Assembly (NCBI RefSeq): GCF_000373265.1
Contig: NZ_KB890761.1
Location: forward strand, 421,389-485,388
Source of the DNA: Pontibacter roseus DSM 17521
Lineage (GTDB): Bacteria; Bacteroidota; Bacteroidia; Cytophagales; Hymenobacteraceae
Length of the DNA: 64,000 bases
Direction: 5' to 3'
Below the pieces are notes generated by a model. The model worked only from the letters and a program-made list of their open reading frames with translations. It ran no database searches and was not told the origin of the DNA. The translations under genes were made by a program, and so were the position numbers. Of this stretch, positions 17,694 to 26,330 are shown one piece after another (positions within the stretch are counted from its first letter, which is position 1; every line of letters begins with the position of its first letter).

Positions 17694-17730
17694 TCATGAA
17701 AAAGAATCAACAAGATTGAAGGCAAATCAA

Positions 17731-18762
17731 ATGAAGAAGATACTAGTAACAGGCGGAGCCGGATACATCGGTTCGCACACAGTGGTGGAATTGACTGAGG
17801 CAGGCTATGAGCCTATCATCGTCGACAACTTCTCCAACTCAGAGGAGCGGGCGCTGGAGGGCATTGCGTCCATCTTGGGCCATGAGGTGACCTGCTACCG
17901 CACGGACTGCAACGACGCAGCCGCTTTGACCGATGTATTTGAAAAGGAACAAGGTATAGCCGGCGTCATTCACTTCGCAGCCTACAAGGCGGTGGGGGAG
18001 TCGGTAGCTGAGCCTATCAAATACTACCACAACAACATCGGCTCCCTGACAACGCTGCTGCAGGTGATGGAGAAGTTCCAGGTAAACAAACTCGTGTTCT
18101 CCTCGTCCTGCACGGTATACGGCATACCTGACCAACTGCCCGTGACGGAGCTGACGCCGGTGCAGAAAGCCAACTCCCCTTATGGCAACACGAAGAAAAT
18201 TTGTGAGGAGATTCTGACTGACTTAGCCGTGAGCGGAAGCGACATGCGTAGCATTGCCTTGCGCTACTTCAACCCGATTGGTGCTCATCCTTCTGCCAAG
18301 ATTGGGGAATTGCCCCTGGGCGTTCCGAATAACCTGGTGCCGTTCATCACGCAGACGGCCGCCGGTATCCGCCAGGAACTCACCATATTCGGAGACGACT
18401 ACGACACACCCGACGGCACCTGCATCCGTGACTACGTGCATGTGGTAGATTTGGCCAAGGCACACGTTGTGGCCGTGGATAGACTGATATCAGGCAAGGC
18501 CGACAACATCGAGTTCTTCAACGTGGGCACGGGCACAGGTAACACCGTACTGGAAGCCGTACAGGCCTTTGAGCGTGCCACCGGCGAGAAGCTGAACTAT
18601 AAAATAGGTCCCCGCCGCCCGGGCGACGTGCCCAAGATATACGCCGACGTGACCAAAGCCACAGAAGTATTGGGTTTCAAGACCACCAGCACCCTGGAGG
18701 AGGCGATGCAAAGCGCTTGGGATTGGCAAATGCACCTACAGCAAACTTCATCCAAGGCCTAA
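17731..18762 (+). CDS. galE: UDP-glucose 4-epimerase
   Basis: 343 residues from ATG 17731 (MKKILVTGGAGYIGSH). Interconverts UDP-glucose and UDP-galactose for sugar use and envelope glycans. NAD-binding GGAGYIG (8-14), the catalytic serine region SSSCTVYG (124-131), and Tyr151-x3-Lys155 in SPYGNTK match the family. SNPIGAHPS-like and CIRDYVHVVDL stretches are also typical. It is a single-gene unit with a long leader in front and a hairpin terminator behind. Confidence 0.95.
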   Translation: MKKILVTGGAGYIGSHTVVELTEAGYEPIIVDNFSNSEERALEGIASILGHEVTCYRTDCNDAAALTDVFEKEQGIAGVIHFAAYKAVGESVAEPIKYYHNNIGSLTTLLQVMEKFQVNKLVFSSSCTVYGIPDQLPVTELTPVQKANSPYGNTKKICEEILTDLAVSGSDMRSIALRYFNPIGAHPSAKIGELPLGVPNNLVPFITQTAAGIRQELTIFGDDYDTPDGTCIRDYVHVVDLAKAHVVAVDRLISGKADNIEFFNVGTGTGNTVLEAVQAFERATGEKLNYKIGPRRPGDVPKIYADVTKATEVLGFKTTSTLEEAMQSAWDWQMHLQQTSSKA

Positions 18763-18860
18763 ATGAAGCTGTTAATAACGGGCGGGGAGCATTGACGCAC
18801 ACGCGGTATGGTTCAGTAGCCTATCATTGCCCTATTCCCAAGTATTTAAAAAGCTATCCA

Positions 18861-18900
18861 GAAAGCTGCCCGTGCCGAAGCGCATAGGCAGCTTTCTTTT
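18861..18900. terminator. Bidirectional terminator between galE and chrA
   Basis: GAAAGCTGCC at 18861-18870 pairs with GGCAGCTTTC at 18887-18896, followed by TTTT. It serves the convergent galE and chromate-transporter genes. Confidence 0.82.
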
Positions 18901-18915
18901 GGCTATACCTATGGT

Positions 18916-20085
18916 TTAGAACACAAAGCCTAGCAGAAAGCCGGAGAGGATGATGATGGGGGCTGGTATGCGTGTGAAGAGCAGCAGGCAGAAAGTAGCC
19001 ACCACAATCCCGAAGTTCAGTGGCGTATTGTCGATGGGATGGTAGAGCATGATGGCGGCCGCCACTACCATACCTGAACTGACCGCGCTTATACCTTCCA
19101 GCGAGGCCCGCACCACCCGGTACTTTTTCAAATCATCCCAAAAGCGGATGACGAAGAATATGAGGAACGTGCCAGGTAGGAATATACCAACGGTGGCCAC
19201 AAAAGAGCCAAGCAGCTGCCCCCATACCCCATGCTCGCGCATCGCCAGGCTCCCGATGTAAGAGCAAAATGAAAAAACCGGCCCAGGCAGCGCCTGCACA
19301 ATGGCGAAGCCCGAAAGGAACTCCTCGGCCGTCAGGTAGCGCTTGAAGTCTACAAACTCCGTGAACATGAGCGGGATGAGCACCTGTCCGCCGCCAAACA
19401 CCAGACTGCCGTTCCGGTAGAAGTTCTCGAACAGCCTGACAGGGAGGGACGAAGTGGTGGCACCCACCACCGCTGCTACAATAAGAACCCCCACAAACAG
19501 CACGAAATTGGCCCATTGTATATTCAGCTTCTTGTCTTTCTCCTGTGGGTGCTGCCTGAAGCGTAGGGCAGTGATAGCGCCACCCGCCAGCAGCAGGAGC
19601 GGGTATACCCAAGGTGAATGGAAGAAGTAGGCCAGGATACCGGCAACCACCATGATGCCCACAGCCAGTTTGGTATGCACCACCTTGGAACTGATGGCAT
19701 AAGCCGCATAGGCCACAAAACCTACCGCCATAGGCTGGATGAACCGCAGGAACTGCAGCGAAACGTTGTTCTCCTGGAGATAGGATATACCAAGGGCCGC
19801 CGCCGCCATAAAGCTGGAAGCAGGCAGCAGCCACACCAGCAGTGTGAGGTAAGCCAGGTTAGGCCCTCCAATGCGGAAGCCGATAGCCGTGATGGTTTGG
19901 GTGGAGGTGGGGCCTGGTAGAATCTGGCAAAGGGCGTTCAGCTCTATCAGTTCCTGTTCGGTGAGGTAGCGACGCTTTTCAACGAGCAGCTTGAACATGT
20001 GCGCGATGTGTGCCTGAGGCCCCCCGAACGCGGTAAGCGCAAGAAGCAAAACGTCTTTCAGGAAGATGTAGTAGCGCAGGCTCAT
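18916..20085 (-). CDS. chrA: Chromate/anion transporter, two-domain ChrA
   Basis: 389 residues with two homologous CHR halves: FGGPQAHIAHM...LCQILPGPTSTQ near the N-terminus and FGGGQVLIPLM...IVQALPGPVFSF in the middle. The repeated FGG and PGP motifs define the long ChrA family, inner-membrane proteins that extrude chromate (and perhaps sulfate) using the proton motive force. Many bacteroidete members are of unproven function, so the substrate is inferred. Transcribed alone after the terminator at 20101-20135. Confidence 0.9.
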   Translation of the reverse strand: MSLRYYIFLKDVLLLALTAFGGPQAHIAHMFKLLVEKRRYLTEQELIELNALCQILPGPTSTQTITAIGFRIGGPNLAYLTLLVWLLPASSFMAAAALGISYLQENNVSLQFLRFIQPMAVGFVAYAAYAISSKVVHTKLAVGIMVVAGILAYFFHSPWVYPLLLLAGGAITALRFRQHPQEKDKKLNIQWANFVLFVGVLIVAAVVGATTSSLPVRLFENFYRNGSLVFGGGQVLIPLMFTEFVDFKRYLTAEEFLSGFAIVQALPGPVFSFCSYIGSLAMREHGVWGQLLGSFVATVGIFLPGTFLIFFVIRFWDDLKKYRVVRASLEGISAVSSGMVVAAAIMLYHPIDNTPLNFGIVVATFCLLLFTRIPAPIIILSGFLLGFVF

Positions 20086-20100
20086 AGCGGGTAAAAATAA

Positions 20101-20135
20101 AAAAAGAGAGACAGCCTATAACTATCTCTCTTTTA
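20101..20135 (-). terminator. Terminator after the IPNS-like oxygenase gene
   Basis: AAAAGAGAGA at 20102-20111 pairs with TCTCTCTTTT at 20125-20134. It lies between the oxygenase stop and the chrA start on the minus strand. Confidence 0.75.
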
Positions 20136-20156
20136 AATATTTCAAAATATTTATAC

Positions 20157-21140
20157 TTACGCTTTCTTGAGGCCAAGTTCAATCAGGCGCTCCGTCAGGT
20201 ATTCGCCGGCAGTTGCGTCTGGGTAGGCTTTCGGATTCTGTGCGTCTATACAGCTCTCCAGGCAGGTCAGGTCCATCTCGGAACGCGGGTGCATGAAGAA
20301 GGGGATAGAGTAGCGGGAGGTATGCATCAGCTCACGCGGCGGGTTCACCACGCGGTGGATGGTAGACTTCAACTTGTTGTTAGTCAGGCGTGCCAGCATG
20401 TCTCCCACGTTCACCACCACCTGCTCTGGAAGTGCCGTAATCGGAATCCACTGGCCGTCGCGGCGAAGCACCTGCAGGCCGTCGGCGCTGGCTCCCATCA
20501 GCAGCGTGATGAGGTTGATGTCGCCGTGTTCAGCGGCGCGCACGGCATCAGCCGGCACGCTGTCCGGGTCTTCGATGGGGAAGTAGTGGATAGGACGCAG
20601 GATGCTGTTGCCGTATTTCACTTTCTCATCGAAGTAGTTCTCTGGCAGCTCCAGGTGGAGTGCAATGGCACGCAGCACCTGTTTGCCGGCAGCTTCCAGC
20701 TTGCGGTAGGCCTCCAGTGTCGTCTCCTGCATCTCAGGCACCTCCGCTGGCCATATGTTGGCCGGGTACTCTTCTTTGATGGGGTCGTTGTCAGGTATAT
20801 CGCTCAGTTCCTGGCCTACATGGTAGAACTCCTTCAGGTCACCGGTGTTAAAGCCTTTCGCCTTCTCCTTGCCTTTGCCTACATAACCGCGCTGACCCGC
20901 CAGTTCCGGGTTCTCGTATTGCTGCTTCACCTCGTCAGGCAAGGCGAAGAATTTTTTCACGGCTGCGTATAGCCTTTCAGTCAGGTCGTCGCTCAGCCCG
21001 TGGTTTTTCAAGGCGATGAAGCCGATGTTCTGGTACGCCTCTCCCAACTGCTGCACAAAACGCGCCCTTCGCCCCTCATCTCCTGATGTAAAATCAGCTA
21101 AGTCCAATGAAGGCACTTCATCAAACAAAATCTCGCTCAT
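20157..21140 (-). CDS. Isopenicillin-N-synthase-like 2-oxoglutarate/Fe(II) oxygenase
   Basis: 327 residues. The N-terminal DIOX_N part (PSLDLADF...IGFIALKNHGL) and C-terminal jelly-roll are complete. Iron ligands His205, Asp207 (EHGDIN) and His262 (STIHRVV), and the 2-oxoglutarate-binding Arg276-x-Ser278 (SRYSIPFF) are present, so it should be an active non-haem oxygenase using 2-oxoglutarate. The substrate is unknown; related genes are widespread outside antibiotic clusters and no biosynthetic genes lie nearby. Single-gene unit. Confidence 0.9.
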   Translation of the reverse strand: MSEILFDEVPSLDLADFTSGDEGRRARFVQQLGEAYQNIGFIALKNHGLSDDLTERLYAAVKKFFALPDEVKQQYENPELAGQRGYVGKGKEKAKGFNTGDLKEFYHVGQELSDIPDNDPIKEEYPANIWPAEVPEMQETTLEAYRKLEAAGKQVLRAIALHLELPENYFDEKVKYGNSILRPIHYFPIEDPDSVPADAVRAAEHGDINLITLLMGASADGLQVLRRDGQWIPITALPEQVVVNVGDMLARLTNNKLKSTIHRVVNPPRELMHTSRYSIPFFMHPRSEMDLTCLESCIDAQNPKAYPDATAGEYLTERLIELGLKKA

Positions 21141-21239
21141 ATAGTCTTTTCTGTATACTTTTTGTAACTTGTCACGTAGTTCGCAATATACAAAGAAATT
21201 CAGTACATTGCTTACAACGCAAATCCAAACAATCCATAC

Positions 21240-22076
21240 ATGAAAAAAACATCTTTACTCTTTGCTACAGCGCTACTGTTGGGCTTTACTGCCTGTGATA
21301 CGGCCCGCCAAACACAAGATGATGACACCCGCATACCTGCCACCACTACACAGACTGGCCCTACGCCTACTGGTGCTGTTATGAGCAACGGCGGCCTGCG
21401 CGTATATGCCTTTGATGATTCTCAGAAATACCCTGAATCGCAGTTGGTCCTGCGTACGCCACCTGCCAATGGCGTGGTGCAGCCTGGCCCGGTTGAGTTC
21501 GTATATGAGTTGTCCAACTTCCAGCTGACCCGCATGACGCCACACTCCAACTCGGAGCACCTGGCCAACTCTAAAGAGGGGCAGCACATCCACAACATCG
21601 TGGACAACGAGCCTTACACGGCGCATTACGAAACCACATTCAACAAAGAGATGGAAGAAGGTGACCACGTGGTGCTTTCCTTCCTTTCCCGCTCTTACCA
21701 CGAAAGCCTGAAGCACAAGGGTGCCTACGACCTGCGTATGGTTACCGTGGGTAAGCCACAGCAGCGTATGGAGTTCGATTTGAAAGCGCCACACATGTTC
21801 TACAGCCGTCCGAAAGGCGAGTACGTAGGCGAAGATGCACGCCGCATCATGCTGGACTTCTACCTGGTGAACACCGACCTGTCAGCCAATGGCAACAAAG
21901 TGCGCGCTACTATCAACGGGACGGAGTTCATGCTGGACAAGTGGATGCCGCACATCATAGAAGGCCTGCCAATGGGTGAGACCACCATCAAACTGGAACT
22001 GGTGAACAACGCCGGTGCCGTAGTGCCAGGGCCTTACAACTCTGTGACACGCACCATCACCTTGAAAGAAAGCTAA
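21240..22076 (+). CDS. Lipoprotein of unknown function with HIHxxxDNEPY motif
   Basis: 278 residues. Lipoprotein signal MKKTSLLFATALLLGFTAC (Cys19), a short Thr/Pro-rich linker, then a soluble beta-rich domain. The most distinctive stretch is GQHIHNIVDNEPYTAHY, followed by HVVLSFLSRSYHES; clustered His and acidic residues could bind a metal. Similar proteins occur in other Cytophagales, where they are loosely labelled phosphopeptide-binding; that label is not supported by anything I can see. Ends in a good terminator. Confidence 0.8.
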   Translation: MKKTSLLFATALLLGFTACDTARQTQDDDTRIPATTTQTGPTPTGAVMSNGGLRVYAFDDSQKYPESQLVLRTPPANGVVQPGPVEFVYELSNFQLTRMTPHSNSEHLANSKEGQHIHNIVDNEPYTAHYETTFNKEMEEGDHVVLSFLSRSYHESLKHKGAYDLRMVTVGKPQQRMEFDLKAPHMFYSRPKGEYVGEDARRIMLDFYLVNTDLSANGNKVRATINGTEFMLDKWMPHIIEGLPMGETTIKLELVNNAGAVVPGPYNSVTRTITLKES

Positions 22077-22102
22077 GATTAGCCATACCTGGCAAATCCT
22101 GG

Positions 22103-22135
22103 AAAAGCCCGTGACGCACGTCACGGGCTTTTTGT
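22103..22135 (+). terminator. Intrinsic terminator after the HIH lipoprotein gene
   Basis: AGCCCGTGACG at 22106-22116 pairs with CGTCACGGGCT at 22119-22129, followed by a T-rich run. Confidence 0.88.
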
Positions 22136-22234
22136 TTTTGGTATAGTTTTGGCTATATACCTAAAATCTAATGTTTCCAGGCTATACCTTGTGACGCTGC
22201 CTAAAATCTGAAATCTTCAACCGCTTCTGTGAAA

Positions 22235-22978
22235 ATGAAAAAACAACTACTCGCTGCCATGGCGGCATTGCTCTTCTTCGCATCGTGCAAAAAAGACGAC
22301 CCCTTTGCTATACCTGCGCCAGAGTTCACAGTTCCGGATGAGTTCTATACCACGGAAGAGTATGTGACCATTCAAGATGTAAGTCAGGCTGATGCTTATA
22401 AATGGGATTTTGGGAATGGCACGACATCCACACACCGAATGCCCGACTCCTTTCGGTACACAAAGCCGGGTAGCTATACTGTAAGGCTTACAACCTACAC
22501 GGATGGACAAGCTAGTACGGTAGAAAAAGTAGTGAAAGTGGCTCAGTTATATGCCTACGAGGTGCAGCTGCTCAGTTATATCGAAAACTATGCCCTGGAA
22601 GGAGGCGATACTGGTGCTCCATCTGAGGGCAATCCGGATGTATACCTGCAGGTGTCGACTTATGCTAACAACGCAGAGCAGGTACTATACAAGAGCGACG
22701 TGCGGCGTGGGGTCACAAGGGAGGACCTGCCTCTGACCTTTGCAGTAGACCGCATTCTGCTCGGTGGAGATGAGCCTTCGACATTCAGCCCATTCTTTAA
22801 GTTCTTTGACCAGAATGAAGATAAAGCCGATAGATTGATTGCCCACAACATAGTGGCAGGTGGCAGCACTAAGTTTCACCTCGACAAAGAATCAAGAGAA
22901 GGCTACTATACCCAACAGCGAGGCAACGACGACTGGGGTTCCCATATCCTAGTGAAGTTCAGGGCAGAGCTTCCATAA
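22235..22978 (+). CDS. PKD-domain lipoprotein of unknown function
   Basis: 247 residues from ATG 22235 (a GTG six bases earlier is also in frame). Lipoprotein signal MKKQLLAAMAALLFFASC (Cys18). Residues of about 40-95 form a PKD-like domain: YKWDFGNGTTST...YTKPGSYTVRLTTY. The C-terminal 140 residues are not recognised. It probably sits on a membrane surface and binds protein or sugar. The stop codon is inside the first arm of the shared terminator with floA. Confidence 0.78.
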   Translation: MKKQLLAAMAALLFFASCKKDDPFAIPAPEFTVPDEFYTTEEYVTIQDVSQADAYKWDFGNGTTSTHRMPDSFRYTKPGSYTVRLTTYTDGQASTVEKVVKVAQLYAYEVQLLSYIENYALEGGDTGAPSEGNPDVYLQVSTYANNAEQVLYKSDVRRGVTREDLPLTFAVDRILLGGDEPSTFSPFFKFFDQNEDKADRLIAHNIVAGGSTKFHLDKESREGYYTQQRGNDDWGSHILVKFRAELP

Positions 22979-23019
22979 AAAAAGCAAGGGCCACCGGTAA
23001 CGGTGGCCCTTGCTTTTTT
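22978..23019. terminator. Shared terminator of convergent genes
   Basis: AAGCAAGGGCCACCG and CGGTGGCCCTTGCTT (about 22982-22996 and 23001-23015) pair around GTAA, with A and T runs outside. It serves the PKD lipoprotein and floA. Confidence 0.9.
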
Positions 23020-23033
23020 AGTTAGGTTTAGTT

Positions 23034-24020
23034 CTACTCCTTTGGCTTGTTTGGGCCGCCCTGGCCAGGGCTGGCAATAGAGTTGCGCATGTCTGTGTCG
23101 GACTGGATGTTCTGCATCTTGTAGTAATCCATGATGCCGAGGTTGCCGCTGCGGAATGCCGCTGCGATGGCCTGCGGAATCTCTACCTCGGCCGCGATTA
23201 CAGAGGCACGAGCCTCTTGCGCCTTCGCTTTCATTTCCTGTTCTACGGCAACGGCCATGGCGCGGCGCTCCTCGGCTTTCGCCTCGGCCACTTTCAGGTC
23301 GGCGCTGGCCTGGTCTATCTGCAGCTTGGCACCGATGTTCTCTCCCACATCAATGTCGGCAATATCGATGGACAGAATCTCGTAGGCCGTACCTGCATCC
23401 AGGCCTTTCTGTAGCACCAGTTTCGAAATCATGTCCGGGTTCTCCAATACGCTTTTATGCGATACAGAAGAGCCAATAGACGTTACAATGCCTTCGCCTA
23501 CACGGGCCAGAATGGTCTCTTCGCCGGCGCCACCCACCAGTTGCATGATGTTGGCGCGCACCGTTACACGGGCTTTGGCGATGAGCTGGATGCCATCCTG
23601 CGCCACGGCAGCCACGTTGGGGGTGTTAATCACCTTCGGGTTCACCGAAGTCGTCACCGCCTCGAACACATCGCGTCCTGCCAGGTCAATGGCTGTGGCC
23701 TGCTTGAAGGAGAGAGGGATATTGGCTTTGTCAGCTGAGATGAGCGCACGAATCACGTTGGGCACGTTGCCGCCTGCCAGGTAGTGCGTCTCCAGTTCGG
23801 TGGTGGTCACGTCTATACCTGCTTTGGTGGCATTAATCATGGAGTTGACGATGAGGCTCGGGGGTACTTTGCGTATGCGCATGAACACTAGCTCCAGCAG
23901 TCCTACCTTTACTCCAGAGAAAAGGGCCGTAATCCAGAGGCTGATAGGGACAAAGTACAGGAATATGAACAGCAGGATAATGCCGCCTGCAATCAAAAAC
24001 AAAACTGAAAAGTTCTCCAT
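23034..24020 (-). CDS. floA: Flotillin-like membrane scaffold protein FloA
   Basis: 328 residues. One or two N-terminal hydrophobic segments ([20 protein letters not shown]) anchor the protein, followed by a band-7/SPFH-like domain and an Ala/Glu-rich coiled-coil region ([20 protein letters not shown]). FloA-type proteins (UPF0365) organise membrane microdomains and affect membrane fluidity and protein secretion. Length and sequence (for example [20 protein letters not shown]) match the family. It is 9 bp downstream of nfeD in the same operon, as in many bacteria. Confidence 0.95.
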   Translation of the reverse strand: MENFSVLFLIAGGIILLFIFLYFVPISLWITALFSGVKVGLLELVFMRIRKVPPSLIVNSMINATKAGIDVTTTELETHYLAGGNVPNVIRALISADKANIPLSFKQATAIDLAGRDVFEAVTTSVNPKVINTPNVAAVAQDGIQLIAKARVTVRANIMQLVGGAGEETILARVGEGIVTSIGSSVSHKSVLENPDMISKLVLQKGLDAGTAYEILSIDIADIDVGENIGAKLQIDQASADLKVAEAKAEERRAMAVAVEQEMKAKAQEARASVIAAEVEIPQAIAAAFRSGNLGIMDYYKMQNIQSDTDMRNSIASPGQGGPNKPKE

Positions 24021-24029
24021 GGGTTTGTG

Positions 24030-24503
24030 TTAGGTGATTTCTTCTACTATGATTTTATTCGCTACTATTTTGATGATGCGTACAGGTGTGTTGGGCGGCA
24101 GGAATGTGCCGGCTGTCTGCACCTCATGGCGGCGCTCCTTGAACATTGCCGTTCCTTGTGGGCGCAGCGCTGAGACCGTCTTGCCTTCTTCCCCTACCTC
24201 CAGCAGGTGCGGGTGTTCTTCGTTCACCCGACTTTTGATGGTATTCTTCAGCGCGAACCTCGTCCAGGCGTCGGAGCGGAAGCTGTAATAGAAGGCGAGC
24301 CCGCTTCCAATCACCGAGGCAGCCAGTATGAGGTGGCCTGTTTCGGTGCCCAGTGCGGCATACCCTATCCAGATGCCCACCGCCACCAGTATGAAACCCA
24401 GTATGCCTACAATGGTGACGCCCGGAACGAATATCAGCTCCACGATAATCAATACCAGCCCAATGCCGATTAACAAAATAACCGTAACCCAATCTAGTAG
24501 CAT
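24030..24503 (-). CDS. nfeD: NfeD-like membrane protein
   Basis: 157 residues: three or four hydrophobic helices (IGLVLIIVELIFVPGVTIVGILGF and following), then a C-terminal OB-fold of about 70 residues (GEEGKTVSALRPQGTAMF...PVRIIKIVANKIIVEE). This is the short NfeD form without the protease domain. It is a partner of flotillins, and here it immediately precedes floA. The stomatin-specific protease of the long form is absent. Confidence 0.93.
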   Translation of the reverse strand: MLLDWVTVILLIGIGLVLIIVELIFVPGVTIVGILGFILVAVGIWIGYAALGTETGHLILAASVIGSGLAFYYSFRSDAWTRFALKNTIKSRVNEEHPHLLEVGEEGKTVSALRPQGTAMFKERRHEVQTAGTFLPPNTPVRIIKIVANKIIVEEIT

Positions 24504-24596
24504 AAGCGCCTGTGTGCTTGTATGAGTAAATATAGCGATTTTATGATTGATTTTGACCGAGATATTTTGATTTATACGAATTATACTGCCCGAAAA

Positions 24597-24633
24597 CCAA
24601 AAGGGCCATTCCCTTGTCAGGAATGGCCCTTAC
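24597..24633 (-). terminator. Terminator after proS
   Basis: AAGGGCCATTCC at 24601-24612 pairs with GGAATGGCCCTT at 24620-24631, between the proS stop and the nfeD operon. Confidence 0.8.
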
Positions 24634-24667
24634 AGTGAATCAGGCTGGCTCTTGTGCTAGCGTGGCT

Positions 24668-26146
24668 CTAGTAAGCCTTCGCGAAGTATACCCGTTGTTT
24701 CGATGGCTTTCCAGTCAGCATGTCCACGCCGTCCTCTTCCGGTGAGTTGAGGGCGATGCAGCGGATAGTCGCCTTTGTCTCCTCCTTGATGCGCTCCTCC
24801 GTCTCCGGGGTGCCGTCCCAGTGGGCCAGCACGAAGCCGCCCTTGGTCTCCAGCACCTGCTTGAACTCCTCATAGCTGTCTACTTTAGTGGTGTTCTCCT
24901 CCCGGAAGGTATAGGCTCTGTTGTAGATGTTCTCCTGGATTTCCTCCAGCAATGCCGGAATGTAGGTCGCCAGGCTGTCAAATTGCTGCGTGCTCTTCTC
25001 CTTGGTGTCGCGGCGGGCTACTTCGGCTGTGCCGTTTTCTAAATCACGGGCACCAATGGCGATGCGCACCGGCACGCCTTTCAGCTCCCACTCAGCAAAC
25101 TTGAAGCCTGGGCGCTCCGTATCGCGGTTGTCGAACTTCACGCTGATGCCTTTGGCCTCCAGCTCCTTCTTGAGCTGCAATACCTTCTCACTGATTTGGG
25201 CCAGTTGCTCTTCGCCCTTGTATATCGGCACGATGACTACCTGGATAGGAGCCAGCTTCGGAGGCAGCACCAGTCCTTCGTCATCGGAGTGGGCCATTAC
25301 CAAGGCGCCCATCAGGCGGGTGCTCACACCCCAGGACGTGCCCCATACGTGCTCCAGCCCGCCTTCTTTGGTGGCGAATTTCACATCAAATGCTTTGGCG
25401 AAGTTCTGGCCCAGGAAGTGCGAAGTGCCTGCCTGCAGCGCCTTGCCATCCTGCATCAGTCCTTCGATGCAGTAGGTGTCCAGGGCGCCGGCGAAGCGCT
25501 CGCTCGGTGTCTTCACCCCGCGAATTACGGGCAGGGCAATGTATTGTTCAGCGAAGGTGGCGTATACCTCCAGCATCTGCTCTGCTTCGGCAACGGCCTC
25601 GTCGGAAGTAGCGTGGGCGGTGTGGCCTTCCTGCCACAGGAACTCGGCCGTGCGCAGGAACAGGCGCGTGCGCATCTCCCAGCGCACCACGTTCGCCCAT
25701 TGGTTGATGAGCAAAGGCAGGTCGCGGTAGCTTTGTATCCAGTTTTTGTAGGTGTTCCAGATAACGGCTTCGGATGTAGGGCGCACCACCAGCTCCTCTT
25801 CCAGCTTGGCGGCAGGGTCTACGCGCAGTTTGCCCGGCTTGTCAGGGTCAGCCTGCAGGCGGTAGTGCGTCACCACGGCGCATTCCTTGGCAAAGCCTTC
25901 GGCGTTCTGCTCCTCGGCCTCAAACAAGCTCTTGGGTATGAACAGGGGGAAGTAAGCGTTCTCGTGCCCGGTGGCCTTGAACATGTCGTCCAATACGCGT
26001 TGCATTTTTTCCCAGATGGCAAAGCCGTACGGTTTGATGACCATGCAGCCGCGGACGGCTGAGTTCTCGGCCAAACCTGCTTTTTTCACCAGTTCGTTAT
26101 ACCATAAGGAGTAGTCTTCGCTTCTTTTTGGTAGCCCTTTGCTCAT
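24668..26146 (-). CDS. proS: Prolyl-tRNA synthetase, archaeal/eukaryotic-like short form
   Basis: 492 residues from ATG 26146 ([20 protein letters not shown]), the family's normal start; upstream in-frame sequence is AT-rich and unrelated. Charges tRNA-Pro. Class II features are visible: motif 2 region ([22 protein letters not shown]) and [16 protein letters not shown]-like [17 protein letters not shown], an anticodon-binding domain ([11 protein letters not shown]...), and a C-terminal extension ending in VYFAKAY. The editing insertion domain of the E. coli form is missing, as expected for this type. Confidence 0.95.
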   Translation of the reverse strand: MSKGLPKRSEDYSLWYNELVKKAGLAENSAVRGCMVIKPYGFAIWEKMQRVLDDMFKATGHENAYFPLFIPKSLFEAEEQNAEGFAKECAVVTHYRLQADPDKPGKLRVDPAAKLEEELVVRPTSEAVIWNTYKNWIQSYRDLPLLINQWANVVRWEMRTRLFLRTAEFLWQEGHTAHATSDEAVAEAEQMLEVYATFAEQYIALPVIRGVKTPSERFAGALDTYCIEGLMQDGKALQAGTSHFLGQNFAKAFDVKFATKEGGLEHVWGTSWGVSTRLMGALVMAHSDDEGLVLPPKLAPIQVVIVPIYKGEEQLAQISEKVLQLKKELEAKGISVKFDNRDTERPGFKFAEWELKGVPVRIAIGARDLENGTAEVARRDTKEKSTQQFDSLATYIPALLEEIQENIYNRAYTFREENTTKVDSYEEFKQVLETKGGFVLAHWDGTPETEERIKEETKATIRCIALNSPEEDGVDMLTGKPSKQRVYFAKAY

Positions 26147-26293
26147 TTTTAAAAAATAGTTATAGTATATCGGTAATTGTAAATGTTTTTGGAACGGAAA
26201 TTGCTCTTTAGATAGAAAAGAATTAATATCATTCCAGCCCAAAATTACGTTAATATATTATACTATTGATAAGGTTTTGCGCTATTGTGTTTA

Positions 26294-26301
26294 TATCTTT
26301 G
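26294..26301 (+). promoter_or_regulatory. Candidate -7 box for the repeat-rich lipoprotein
   Basis: TATCTTTG matches TAnnTTTG exactly, 30 bp before the ATG at 26331. A TTTTG lies at 26275-26279, closer than usual, so only the -7 box is persuasive. Confidence 0.5.
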
Positions 26302-26330
26302 ATATAGAAGCATTTTACTCATAGAAGGCC

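Noticed and set aside
20157..21140. Biosynthetic gene cluster around the IPNS-like oxygenase
   Set aside because: Neighbours are a chromate transporter and a lipoprotein; no synthetase, tailoring or resistance genes are present.
25196..26062. 288-residue open frame antisense to proS
   Set aside because: No motifs, and it lies wholly within proS, which is well supported.
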